DNA of 64,000 nt from Opitutales bacterium (lineage in GTDB: Bacteria > Verrucomicrobiota > Verrucomicrobiia > Opitutales > JAJFLR01). The notes under the pieces are model-generated. The model searched no databases. It was not told the origin of the DNA and worked only from the letters and a program-made list of their open reading frames with translations. Numbering within the stretch: position 1 is the stretch's first letter; each line of letters opens with the position of its first letter. Of this stretch, positions 37,570-46,342 are shown in pieces. Both the position numbers and the translations under genes were made by a program. The stretch spans positions 1-64,000 of the forward strand of contig JAJFLR010000017.1 of NCBI GenBank assembly GCA_021772565.1. The letters are read 5' to 3'.

Positions 37570-38772
37570 ATGATGATGGTTCAGAAGAAATTGAAAACAT
37601 TACTGCTTTTTAGACATTCACTTTTTATTAATATATTTTCCTTTGCTATATTATTTTCGAATATAAATGCATCGACTCCACTTAAGGGTTTAAAAAATAT
37701 TTTAAACATCGAGGGCAGTTATACATTAGATATATCTACTAATCTGTCGGGAGGTGTTAGACAAGATACATCCATAAGAGGATTACTTGATGTTGGTTTT
37801 AATTTTGATTTAGCTGAAAATCTTCAATTTGACAACGGTACATTCTTTGTTGATTTTCAAATTTTTAGTGGTGATAACGGCAATAATGATACTGGCGATT
37901 TCCAGACTTTTTCAAATATTGACAACAATGAGTTTGAAATTTTATCAGAGCTCTGGTTTGAAAAATTCTTTTTCGATGATTTTTTGCGAATAAAAATTGG
38001 TAAGGCTGACGTGAATTCTGATTTCGCCTATACTGATCACGGTGTGGAATTTATTAATAGTTCTATGGGTTACAGTCCGACAATTTTTGTCTTCCCTACC
38101 TATCCTGACCCGGCCATGAGTATAAATTTTTCGATCTATCCACAAAAAAACCGATATCTAAGTTTTGGTGTCTATGATGGATCAACCCAACTAGGTAAGA
38201 AAACCGGAACTCACGGCTTGGATTCGTTTTTCGAAAAACCTACTGACTATTTCTATATTGCTGAGATAGGTGCCATGTGGCAAAATAATAATAATAAATT
38301 GGCTGGAAGAATTGGATTCGGTTCATGGTATCACACAGCTCAATTTGTAGAATTTAATAAAACTATTTCTAATGGAACATATGGTTTCTATCTGGTAGTT
38401 GATCAAAATTTATGGCTGCAAAAAGTTGGGAAAACTTATCGAACTTTAGACGCTTTTTTTCAGTATGGATATGCAGACAAAGAGGTCAGCCAAGTTGAAC
38501 ATCATATTGGCGCAGGTATTGTTTTAAATGGGCTTATAGCTGGCAGGTTTGAAGACAAACTGGGAATAGGAATTACATCGGTACAATTTTCAGATGAACC
38601 GGGATCCGGCTCTAATGAATCGTCAGAATTAGCCGGCGAATTGTTTTACAAATTTAAGTTTAATTCTAATTTAATTCTAAAACCAGATTTGCAGTATATC
38701 AAAAATCCAAGTGGTAATGTAGCGTTAGATGATGCTGTAGTGACAACTATCCGTGCAGAATTTTTATTTTAG
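37570..38772 (+). CDS. Outer-membrane carbohydrate-porin-like beta barrel (OprB type)
   Basis: 400 residues with a signal peptide (LFINIFSFAILFSNINAS) and an amphipathic beta-barrel ending in Phe (RAEFLF), the usual outer-membrane assembly signal. GLLDVGFNFDL, FVDFQIFSGDNG, LWFEKFFFDDFLRIKIGK and the AEIGAMWQ segment resemble OprB-type carbohydrate porins. These passively admit sugars and other small solutes. Two starting ATGs are adjacent; the choice makes no difference. It is convergent with apbE with a 1-bp gap. Confidence 0.75.
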   Translation: MMMVQKKLKTLLLFRHSLFINIFSFAILFSNINASTPLKGLKNILNIEGSYTLDISTNLSGGVRQDTSIRGLLDVGFNFDLAENLQFDNGTFFVDFQIFSGDNGNNDTGDFQTFSNIDNNEFEILSELWFEKFFFDDFLRIKIGKADVNSDFAYTDHGVEFINSSMGYSPTIFVFPTYPDPAMSINFSIYPQKNRYLSFGVYDGSTQLGKKTGTHGLDSFFEKPTDYFYIAEIGAMWQNNNNKLAGRIGFGSWYHTAQFVEFNKTISNGTYGFYLVVDQNLWLQKVGKTYRTLDAFFQYGYADKEVSQVEHHIGAGIVLNGLIAGRFEDKLGIGITSVQFSDEPGSGSNESSELAGELFYKFKFNSNLILKPDLQYIKNPSGNVALDDAVVTTIRAEFLF

Positions 38773-38773
38773 A

Positions 38774-39775
38774 TTACGATCTAAAAAGAGTCCCATCTTT
38801 TAGAATAAAAATAGCATCTATATTGGATAATTTTTTTAATAACTCCTGTCCTTGATCAAAATTCATAACCGATAGTCCAGTGGACAAAGCATCAGCTGTT
38901 GTCGCATCGGATGCCAAAACAGTAACACTTGAATAGTGATGAACTGGTTTTCCATCACGCGGATTAATTAAGTGATGAAATTTACCATCAACATCATAAA
39001 CAGTTCCATATCCTCCCGATGTCGCCATAGCTCGATTTTCTAGTTTAACTGAATCAACTAGAACATTTGATTTTTGGGATGAAGAAATACCAATTTGCCA
39101 TGGGCGCTCTTCAGGGTGGTTTCCTAATGCTCTTTTCTCTCCTATCTCAACCAAGACATTTTTCATGCCGGCATCTTTCAATATTTCAGTTACTCGATCA
39201 GTAATATAACCTTGGGCAATACCATTTAAAGATATTATCATACCAGAGTTTTTAAAAGTTATACTGTTATCTAGAATTTCAATAGCACGGTAACCTACTT
39301 TTTTGATTGCAGACTTAATTTGCTCACTTGAAGGCCCGTTTGGATTAGGATTCTCACTATTAAAATGACTGGAGTAAAGTTCAGACAATGGGTGTATCGT
39401 AATATCAAACGCCCCATTTGTTAATTCTCCATACGCTTTAGCTTTTGTAAAAATATCAAGTAGTTCAGGTGGTGAGTCTTTAATTGAACCGTTTTGATTT
39501 AATTGAGATAGAGATGATAAATTATCATAGAGAGTAAATATTTTCTCCAATCTTAATATTTCTTTATGACAATCATTTAAAAGCTTTTTAGCAATGGTTT
39601 GGTCATCATGATACAAAGTCATAGATGCATCTGTACCCAAGACAATACCATTCCAGATTATAGGTTTGTTACTAGAAAATAACTTAGCAGAAATTGAACT
39701 ATTTACGAAAAAAATTCCCACCGAATTAGCTGCGGCAATTTTGATAAAACGTCTTCTCGAAATTTTTTGATTCAT
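38774..39775 (-). CDS. apbE: FAD:protein FMN transferase ApbE
   Basis: 333 residues with a Tat-type signal, SRRRFIKIAAANSVGIFF. ApbE signatures: LNDCHKEILRLEKIFTLYD..SSLSQLN, GAFDITIHPLSELY, ISLNGIAQGYITDRV, GEKRALGNHPEERPWQIGI and DATTADALSTGLSVM, which holds the metal-binding Asp/Thr. The enzyme moves FMN from FAD to a Thr or Ser of exported flavoproteins. Its substrate is almost certainly the FMN-binding protein two genes upstream. It follows the PepSY gene by 4 bp. Confidence 0.95.
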   Translation of the reverse strand: MNQKISRRRFIKIAAANSVGIFFVNSSISAKLFSSNKPIIWNGIVLGTDASMTLYHDDQTIAKKLLNDCHKEILRLEKIFTLYDNLSSLSQLNQNGSIKDSPPELLDIFTKAKAYGELTNGAFDITIHPLSELYSSHFNSENPNPNGPSSEQIKSAIKKVGYRAIEILDNSITFKNSGMIISLNGIAQGYITDRVTEILKDAGMKNVLVEIGEKRALGNHPEERPWQIGISSSQKSNVLVDSVKLENRAMATSGGYGTVYDVDGKFHHLINPRDGKPVHHYSSVTVLASDATTADALSTGLSVMNFDQGQELLKKLSNIDAIFILKDGTLFRS

Positions 39776-39779
39776 AAAA

Positions 39780-40580
39780 TTATTTTGATTTAATTTTTAA
39801 TAAATTATAAATTCCAGTAACAGTTAAAAATATCAATCCGAGTGCAACGAAATCTGCAAAAAATATCCCAAATTTTGTAAAGAAACGACCGGCGTGCATA
39901 TCGAGAATAATTCTATAAAGACTTAAGCCCTCACCACTATATTCATTTTTTATATTATTCATTATACTTTCTGGAATTTCATTTTTTGAGAGCATCGACC
40001 AATTTGCTTCAATGCCATCCACTTTTTCCCATTGAAGAAACTCTTTATCAAACTGATAATATTCGTCATTTGTTTTGATCAATAAAAAGTTTTCTTTAGA
40101 TAAACCAATGTTTTGAATTATTCCAGGTGGTATATTGAATGAACTCATCTTTTCTATAATATCACCTTCAACAGTAAGTAATATTATTTCAGTGGATGAT
40201 GCGACAATTATAATGTTCTGGTGTGTTACAGCACCTTTAATCGCAGAAAACTGGTCAACTGTTTTTCCATCTAAAAACAGAGTGTCTTCCATCCATAAAA
40301 TCCATTTATTATTTAGCTCATACCCTATTATCTCACTTTCCAACTCCATATTATACCATTTAAAAAGCCATTGATTATTGAGCTTAATCTCATGGAGATT
40401 CAGAAACAAACTATGGTTGAGAACAATACCAGTCAGGCTGATAAAAACAATAAACACTGCAATTGTTGCACCTAACCTTCGGTGCCATCGCAGAGACTTT
40501 TTAACAGTTAATAATTTTGAAGGTTTTCTATTTTTAGTTTCTATTTTAATGAGAAATTTGTTGATCAAGATATAGTGCAA
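39780..40580 (-). CDS. PepSY-associated membrane protein
   Basis: 266 residues, with HRRLGATIAVFIVFISLTGIVLNHS as first membrane helix (about 35-57) and FGIFFADFVALGLIFLTVTGIYNLL as the last (about 235-260); DMHAGRFFTKFG just before it carries the His typical of PepSY_TM proteins. The loop between them (about 60-230) is predicted outside the cytoplasmic membrane. Such proteins pass electrons or bind cofactors with ApbE-modified flavoproteins. The start at 40580 overlaps the FMN-binding gene by 35 bp; a later start would shorten the overlap and still keep the first helix. Confidence 0.82.
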   Translation of the reverse strand: MHYILINKFLIKIETKNRKPSKLLTVKKSLRWHRRLGATIAVFIVFISLTGIVLNHSLFLNLHEIKLNNQWLFKWYNMELESEIIGYELNNKWILWMEDTLFLDGKTVDQFSAIKGAVTHQNIIIVASSTEIILLTVEGDIIEKMSSFNIPPGIIQNIGLSKENFLLIKTNDEYYQFDKEFLQWEKVDGIEANWSMLSKNEIPESIMNNIKNEYSGEGLSLYRIILDMHAGRFFTKFGIFFADFVALGLIFLTVTGIYNLLKIKSK

Positions 40581-41073
40581 GATGAGTCAACCTTGTAAGA
40601 GCATTGACTGATAAAGTTGCACCGGAAATTCCGTCAATCTTTTTTGTTAGTCTGTTCTTTGAAGTGAGTTTGATATCTTTAAACTGATTAGTAAAAAAAG
40701 GATAGCGCACTTCATAACCATGAGATTCTCGATAAATCAATACTTTAATTCGTTCTATCTTTTGATCACTTACAACAATTCCTGTTGTTATTGGCTTAAC
40801 TTTACCAATTTCTTCTAAAATCCAAAGAGATTTATTTCCATCATCCCAATATCTAATCCTGAAACTTGAGTAGTTATGTCCTAAAATCTTTTTAACGCCC
40901 GCTTTTAAATCTCTCGTTAACCACAATGTTTGAGGATCAGGAGGTGTATTATTAAACGATTCTGATATAAACTCCTTAGGCTCCTGATAAATATCTTCGG
41001 CAAACTGAAACTGTGGTACCAACAAGATAATCCAGCAAATTAAATGGCGTTTCATAATAGTAGTGGTCGTCAT
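40546..41073 (-). CDS. Exported FMN-binding protein with ApbE flavinylation motif
   Basis: 175 residues with a signal sequence (LICWIILLVPQFQFA) and a C-terminal FMN_bind domain. DGISGATLS (147-155) matches the ApbE target motif, with Thr153 as the predicted flavinylated residue. GIVVSDQKIERIKVLIYRES is the domain's beta core. It should be a periplasmic or membrane-facing electron carrier whose FMN is attached by the neighbouring ApbE. First of three overlapping or touching genes (FMN_bind, PepSY, apbE), downstream of a porin gene and a large hairpin. Confidence 0.88.
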   Translation of the reverse strand: MTTTTIMKRHLICWIILLVPQFQFAEDIYQEPKEFISESFNNTPPDPQTLWLTRDLKAGVKKILGHNYSSFRIRYWDDGNKSLWILEEIGKVKPITTGIVVSDQKIERIKVLIYRESHGYEVRYPFFTNQFKDIKLTSKNRLTKKIDGISGATLSVNALTRLTHLALYLDQQISH

Positions 41074-41093
41074 CGTAAATTATAAAAGTAAGG

Positions 41094-41150
41094 GGATAAG
41101 GGATTCAAACCGGAATGACAAATTCCTAAAAATAAGCAAATCCCTTATCC
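41094..41150 (-). terminator. Large hairpin between the porin and the flavin genes
   Basis: A 12-bp perfect inverted repeat, GGATAAGGGATT with AATCCCTTATCC, closes a 33-nt loop that itself contains GGAAT with ATTCC. It follows the porin stop by about 50 bp on the minus strand and has no strong T tract, so it may be a processing or attenuation site as well as a weak terminator. Confidence 0.55.
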
Positions 41151-41198
41151 TAATTAACCCTTACTGAACTATGAAAATAATTAATACAAATTGATAAA

Positions 41199-42404
41199 TT
41201 AAAATTGGTAACCTACACCAAAGTTAATAATTTCTTCTTCATTACCCCCAGCAGGTAAATCTTCAAATGCTACGTCCATCTTTAGAACAACATTTTCGTG
41301 AGGCCAGTAGTTTATACCAACATCAACTTGTGCAATTTCAGTATTAGTAGCATTACCGGCACGGGTATCCCACCATTGGTAGCGAGCAAACAGGCCGATG
41401 TCACCTTTATCGGTTTCAAATCGATAAGATGGCTCAATGTAGTAGCCAACCTGTTCGTCTGCTCCAATAGAAGCTGGACCAGCACCGTCCAAGTCCCATC
41501 GTGCATATAAAGCTCTAAGTCCGAATCCGCCTCGCTGAATATCAGCATGAAAAGAAATTAATACGGCACTGACATCTTCATCAAACGTTGTTCCACCTGT
41601 AGTGATAGCTGTCCCTTGTGCAATATCTGTCTGGTATTGACCGGTAGCAGCTAGCTCAACACCCGGAATCCCGGTATATTTAATTCTTCCAGTATATGCG
41701 TGCGATTGAGCATCTGCTTTGGCAACCTTACCACGACCACCCCGTATACTATAATCAGCTCTGCCTGAAACGTCCAATCCCGAATGAACGGCCAAATCAT
41801 AACTGAAACCACTATCGTATTTTCCCGTTAATCCAAGTCCGGCTTCCCACCAGGTACTAGGTATAATTGCTTTTTCAACACTATTTCTTTCTACCCCATA
41901 AAATGTATTGGGTTCGTGAGTCTCATTCATAATTCCAACAGGCATAAGAAACAAACCCGCTTTTGCCGTGTGCGTTTCATTTAAATCAAATTCTAAAAAA
42001 GCCTGTTCTAATTCAACCGCACCCGGATTGCTATCTCCAGAAAACGCATGTTCGACCTCCAATTCAGAGAAAAAACGAATTTTTTCATCAAAATCGTGGC
42101 CAAAGAATAACACGAAACGATGGAAGTCGATTTGATCATTTTGCCCCAAGTTCATATGCAACTCTCCATAGCCACCAATTTGAGTTTTATCCCACCAACC
42201 ACCACTTGCTGCTGGTTGTGAACTCTCAATGGCGTCACCCGCAGCTTCTACCTTATCATTGAGTTCTTTGATCTCCATTTGCTGATTTTGGATAACCTCC
42301 CACATTTCTTTCTGAGTAGGGATATCTTTACCTATTAAAAGAATAGGAAGTGTACTGAAAACAATAATTACTTTATAAAAATTATTCATTTGATTTTTGA
42401 ACAT
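41199..42404 (-). CDS. Phosphate-selective-porin-like (OprO/P type) outer-membrane protein
   Basis: 401 residues: signal peptide (VIIVFSTLPILLIG), a short coiled coil (about 33-60, QNQQMEIKELNDKVEAAGD), then a 16- to 18-strand beta barrel ending in aromatic GVGYQF. GELHMNLGQNDQIDFHRFVLFFGHDFDE, EVEHAFSGD and FLEFDLNETHTAKAGLFLMPVG are typical of this porin group, as is the YRFETDKGDIGLFARYQWWD strand pair. The solute is not clear. It precedes the flavin operon on the same strand, suggesting joint use, for instance in metal or anion uptake, but this is inference. Confidence 0.83.
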   Translation of the reverse strand: MFKNQMNNFYKVIIVFSTLPILLIGKDIPTQKEMWEVIQNQQMEIKELNDKVEAAGDAIESSQPAASGGWWDKTQIGGYGELHMNLGQNDQIDFHRFVLFFGHDFDEKIRFFSELEVEHAFSGDSNPGAVELEQAFLEFDLNETHTAKAGLFLMPVGIMNETHEPNTFYGVERNSVEKAIIPSTWWEAGLGLTGKYDSGFSYDLAVHSGLDVSGRADYSIRGGRGKVAKADAQSHAYTGRIKYTGIPGVELAATGQYQTDIAQGTAITTGGTTFDEDVSAVLISFHADIQRGGFGLRALYARWDLDGAGPASIGADEQVGYYIEPSYRFETDKGDIGLFARYQWWDTRAGNATNTEIAQVDVGINYWPHENVVLKMDVAFEDLPAGGNEEEIINFGVGYQF

Positions 42405-42506
42405 ACAGTTTAACCGAATTATTAATATTGAGACTCAATTTCAATTACGAGTTGTTGTCAAATAATATTTTAAAAATTTAAGGAAAGTCATGTTTCCATT
42501 ATCAAT

Positions 42507-42796
42507 GTTATACCAACTGACAAAATACATTGGTCGATGTCGTTTTCTCGGTACCGAAACGAATCATCAATTATGGGTATGTCATAAATATTTACAATTA
42601 AACAAAAAATAATCATGGATCGCCACGTCGCGCTGCTCCTCGCGATGACAAAGTAAAAACCTAATTGTCATTGCGAGCTCTGCAATAGCAGAGTGTGGCA
42701 ATCTATCTGACTTACGTTTATTGATTGCAGTCATTGATTTATTTCGGTACCGAGAAAACGACATCGACCAATTTATTTTGGCAGACACTATATAAC
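42507..42796. mobile_element. MITE-like element with 30-bp perfect terminal inverted repeats
   Basis: Perfect 30-bp inverted repeats lie at 42530-42559 and 42742-42771 (core TTGGTCGATGTCGTTTTCTC) and continue imperfectly outwards to about 42507 and 42796. The 180-bp centre has no gene and contains TGTCATTGCGAG and TGGCAATCTA, wording known from dispersed non-coding repeats in diverse bacteria, itself arranged as a smaller inverted repeat with CGCCACGTCGCG and CGCGATGACA. There is no transposase inside. A clear target duplication was not found. Confidence 0.7.
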
Positions 42797-42824
42797 AACG
42801 GGAATTTATAAGTATTACTAAAAT

Positions 42825-43799
42825 TTACTTTTTACTCCAAATACGGCGGTTTAAGTTCAAATCCTCGACCAGACCTATCGCTAAATCCAAGTCCTCAAAA
42901 TAACCTTTCACTATATCATAATTCAGAATTGACCGAAAAATTGGTGGCTCAAAGAGATCTTTATCATATGATATCGCTATATAAATTTTTGATTGAGCAA
43001 ATCCTAAATGAATACGTTTCCCACTCTCTTTTTTAAATTTCAGAATTCTTTGCATTAAACTAGTTGATAAAATATAACGCGCTTCAACTTGATCAGATCC
43101 ATAGACAGCAAATTGTTTTTCAAACTCAACATCTTCTAATTTTATTAATTCGTCGCGATTGAAATTCCACGACTGAAACATTTTTCCAATATTGCCAAAC
43201 ATACGCTCAGCCGTATCGGGTAAGACGACAGTGCGTCCTTGAAAATTTTTATTAAAATCTGCGATAAAAAATAATCCTTTAAAAATCGTGTGCCATTGAG
43301 TTTGTCGCCTACCCTTACTATCTCTTGTAGTTGTTTTATATTCAGCATGTATTTCTGAAAACTCAATCTCTGTAGCACCTAACTTTCCTTTAACGTGATC
43401 ATCACCCTTATATCTATCGGGTTGTTTCTTGAAAATATGACTCTCTTTAAAATTAAATTCTGAAACAAATCTTTCAGCTGTATAAAATAAATTGTTATCA
43501 ATAAATTTTATTAACTGCAGAATTATATCTGACTTAAATTCCTTACGGTATCATTTAGTATAATGATAATAGAATCCTGAAAAAATTAATCCGCCTAAAA
43601 TCAATGGTACTACAATCAAATTCTCTTTAGCGTCAATCTGATTAAAATAATAAGCAACAACAACCAAAATAACTGATGCAATTGAAATGCCCACACTCGT
43701 TAGTTTTTTGACGATCTTGATACGCTTCTGTTCAAGATCAGTAAGTTCAGGTAGTAGTTTGGAATTATAGAACTCTCTTAAATCCCCAAGTGTGTTCAT
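42825..43799 (-). pseudogene. DUF3137 protein interrupted by one in-frame TGA
   Basis: A single frame runs from ATG 43799 to the stop at 42825, 324 codons, broken only by a TGA at 43553-43551 (codon 83). Before it: ELTDLEQKRIKIVKKLT and two membrane helices (ISIASVILVVVAYYF, LIVVPLILGGLIFSGFYYHY). After it: YRKEFKSDIILQLIKFID, ATEIEFSEIHAEYK, WHTIFKGLFFIADFNKNFQG and the domain end FAVYGSDQVEARYILSTSLMQRI. This is a whole DUF3137 protein, which usually pairs with LemA as here. Either a nonsense mutation or recoding; the former is more likely since the adjacent lemA is also damaged. Confidence 0.85.
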
Positions 43800-43814
43800 A
43801 TAATATTAGAATAA

Positions 43815-44371
43815 CTAGGGATTAAATAGATTTCCAACATTTACATTCTGCCTCTCCTGCTCACTAATTTCAAAAAGCTTTTTCAATTTATAGTTCATAA
43901 TTGAGGCAACTATATTTGTAGGAAACATTTCTATGGCGTTATTATAATCAGTCACAGAAGAATTGTAAGCTCTTCTTGCCGCAGAGATTTGTTCTTCAAT
44001 TTCGTTAAGTGTTCCCTGAAGCTGCAAAAAATTTGTATTAGCCTTGAGATCAGGATAGTTTTCAACAGCAACCATTATGCCACTCATTGCCTTGGAAATT
44101 TTATTATTGAGATTTACTTTTTCATTATCAGATAAATTTCCAGCAACTGCTTTGCTGCGTAATTCTGTAATATCCGTTAGTGTCTTCTGCTCATGCTGCA
44201 TGTAAGTCTTAACAGTTGAAACAAGATTGGGAATCAAATCGTATCTTTTCTTAAGCAATGCATCGATACTGGCAAACGCGTAACTTGTTTGATTTTTTTA
44301 GAAACCAAACCGTTATAAAGGCCAATAAATATTAGCCCGATAACTACTAAAACTATTAATGAAGGAATCAT
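43815..44371 (-). pseudogene. LemA family protein with a 1-nt frameshift in an A7 run
   Basis: From ATG 44371 the frame gives the LemA membrane anchor MIPSLIVLVVIGLIFIGLYN, GLVSKK, then leaves frame at a run of seven A (44299-44293). One extra A would restore NQTSYAFASIDALLKKRYDLIPNLV and the rest of a normal LemA: LQLQGTLNEIEEQISAARRAYN, YNNAIEMFP. A frame with a start at 44258 begins inside the conserved helix and would lack the anchor. LemA proteins are small membrane-anchored helical bundles of unknown role. Polymerase slippage on the A run could restore some product; a sequencing error is also possible. It is 15 bp upstream of the DUF3137 gene. Confidence 0.85.
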
Positions 44372-44513
44372 GATTTTCTAAAATAACTGGTTATCAAAAT
44401 TCTTAATTGAATGAGTCTATTTATCAATAAAATTTTAAAATTAGATTTAGCCTAAATATCAAATTGACGAAATATGTAATATTCTCTATATTACGGCACA
44501 GATTTTTTGAATT

Positions 44514-44984
44514 ATGAACTCACCTCGCTCAGTAAAATCTAGACATCACGGCTTCACATTAGTTGAAATCATGATCGTCGTTGTTATCATTAGATTGTTG
44601 GCATCCATGGCAGTCACAGCATTTAACAAAGTCAGTACACAATCGAGAGCGACAACATTGGCAAATAATTTCAGAAAATTTGCCGAGGCCTTTCAGTCTT
44701 ATAATTTAGAGGAAGGCGAATGGCCGGATTCAGATTGGGTTGAAGGCTCATACCCAACCGGCATGGAAGGTGATTTGCCCGCAGCCTGGATTAGAGAATC
44801 TTCTGTTGGTGGTTTTTACGCATTTCATGAAGGAGATGGCGTTAACCCTCCGACGCTTATTTTAGCCAATTCTAACGCCAGCCAGGATTTAATGATTAAA
44901 GTCGATGAAATTCTCGACGATGGAAATTTATCGCAAGGATTAGTCCGCGGTGACCCCGATTCATTGGATTATCTTTTGGAGTAG
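44514..44984 (+). CDS. Type IV pilin-like / type II pseudopilin-like protein
   Basis: 156 residues with a prepilin peptidase motif, RHHGFTLVEIMIVVVII, processed after Gly with Phe as residue +1 and Glu5 present. The hydrophobic stem is followed by KVSTQSRATTLANNFRKFAEAFQSYNLEEGEWP, common in Verrucomicrobial and Planctomycete pseudopilins of the Xcp/Gsp style. Odd: the stem reads VVIIRLLASMAV, with Arg where Gly is usual and Thr in place of the kink Pro (AVTAF). An Arg inside the stem would disturb membrane insertion and assembly. It stands alone without secretion genes. Confidence 0.85.
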   Translation: MNSPRSVKSRHHGFTLVEIMIVVVIIRLLASMAVTAFNKVSTQSRATTLANNFRKFAEAFQSYNLEEGEWPDSDWVEGSYPTGMEGDLPAAWIRESSVGGFYAFHEGDGVNPPTLILANSNASQDLMIKVDEILDDGNLSQGLVRGDPDSLDYLLE

Positions 44985-45047
44985 ATATTTCTCAATCAAT
45001 AAATTTAGTAAACTAAAATACCATACCAATATTAATGAGGAAATATT

Positions 45048-46244
45048 ATGACTGCAATATACGACTGTGAAACAAGAAAGCAATCCTGGTGGGAACCAAT
45101 GCCTACCGGCTTTAATGCTAAGGTAAACGGCTGTGATTGGGAGAGACAGCAGGGCTTATCTATAGCGAATTCAAACAGATATTACATTGAACTTAAAAGT
45201 GGAAAATCAGAAGTTAAAGCAACTGCTGAAATTAAATTTGATCATGAAAAGAATATTTGCCTCTTTATTGGCAGGCTGCGCGAAGCACGTCATGGTCGAC
45301 GAGCAGGTGATTTTATAGTGGGTTATGGCAATCCTCCCAACTGTGATGATGGACAATACGTTTCTAGTCTATGGAGTCCAAGACCAGACTGGATGAAGGA
45401 TATAGATGACAATAAAAAACTATCTGAATTTAACATTCCAGGAACTCATGATACTTGTGCATTAGCCCCGGGTAATCAGGGCTGGCCCGTTAAATGTCAA
45501 ACTCTGGATCTCCGAGCACAATTATATGCCGGTGTTCGATTTTTAGATATCCGCTGTCGCCACATTGAAGATGTATTCGCTATCCACCATGGTGCATTTT
45601 ATCAGGATATAAATTTTGGTAAAGGTGTAAGAAATGTTTGCATCGAGTTTCTAAAGGAACATCCGGAAGAAACAATTATTATGAGCATCAAAGAAGAATA
45701 TAATGCTACTGATAATACGCGTTCATTTCAGGATACTTTAAAATGGTATATGGAAGGTAATCGTGACTATTGGTATTTGGGAGGCACTACTCCAAAGCTT
45801 AAAGATGTCAGAGGAAAAATTGTAATTATCAGACGTTATGGAAATGGCAATCTCGGTATCAGTGCCTCACCTAGTTTATGGAAAGACAATGAAACATTCA
45901 CGATAAATGATGATCACCCAAGCAAAAAACTTAGAGTTCAAGACTGTTACTTTGTTTGGTATACACAACCCGGTATGGATGGAAAATGGGACAAAATTTG
46001 CTCTTTATTAAATGAAGCTGAAAGAGGTGATCCTAATGTCTGGTTTTTAAACTTTACTTCCGGGTCTTCCCGTACTAATCCATGTGACGTTGCAAACGGT
46101 GGTGGACTTAAATATGGCGGAATGAACACAAGACTACAAAAATATTTAGAAAATAACGCCAAAGCGAGATATGGAACAATTATTATGGATTTTGTAGAAT
46201 ACGATGGGCATAAATTAATCCCACTGATAGTAGACAACAATTAG
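45048..46244 (+). CDS. Phosphatidylinositol-specific phospholipase C-like protein
   Basis: 398 residues with the PI-PLC X domain from about 125: FNIPGTHDTCA (His134, Asp135), GVRFLDIRCRH (Asp167, Arg169) and AIHHGAFYQDINFG (His180/181), matching the His32, Asp33, Arg69 and His82 set of the Bacillus enzyme; HPEETIIMSIKEEY follows as usual. It would cleave phosphatidylinositol or its glycosylated forms to a cyclic inositol phosphate without calcium. The N-terminal 100 residues (SWWEPMP, DWERQQGLSIANSNRYYIEL) form a beta-rich domain I do not recognise. No signal peptide is visible, odd for an enzyme acting on foreign lipid. GAGG before the ATG is a good ribosome binding site. Confidence 0.87.
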   Translation: MTAIYDCETRKQSWWEPMPTGFNAKVNGCDWERQQGLSIANSNRYYIELKSGKSEVKATAEIKFDHEKNICLFIGRLREARHGRRAGDFIVGYGNPPNCDDGQYVSSLWSPRPDWMKDIDDNKKLSEFNIPGTHDTCALAPGNQGWPVKCQTLDLRAQLYAGVRFLDIRCRHIEDVFAIHHGAFYQDINFGKGVRNVCIEFLKEHPEETIIMSIKEEYNATDNTRSFQDTLKWYMEGNRDYWYLGGTTPKLKDVRGKIVIIRRYGNGNLGISASPSLWKDNETFTINDDHPSKKLRVQDCYFVWYTQPGMDGKWDKICSLLNEAERGDPNVWFLNFTSGSSRTNPCDVANGGGLKYGGMNTRLQKYLENNAKARYGTIIMDFVEYDGHKLIPLIVDNN

Positions 46245-46342
46245 TTAGAATTATATAAATACTAAATATCGACTACCGCAACTTCACGAAACAATAATCC
46301 AAGCCCAAAAGTTAAATAGAATAAGCAGTAATCAATTGAAAT

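Noticed and set aside
41094-41150. Riboswitch or FMN element before the flavin genes
   Set aside because: The structure is a simple hairpin with a weak inner stem and has none of the conserved multi-helix junction of the FMN riboswitch.
43551-43553. Selenocysteine at the TGA of the DUF3137 gene
   Set aside because: The family has no redox Cys at this place, and no selenocysteine genes or clear downstream hairpin are visible.
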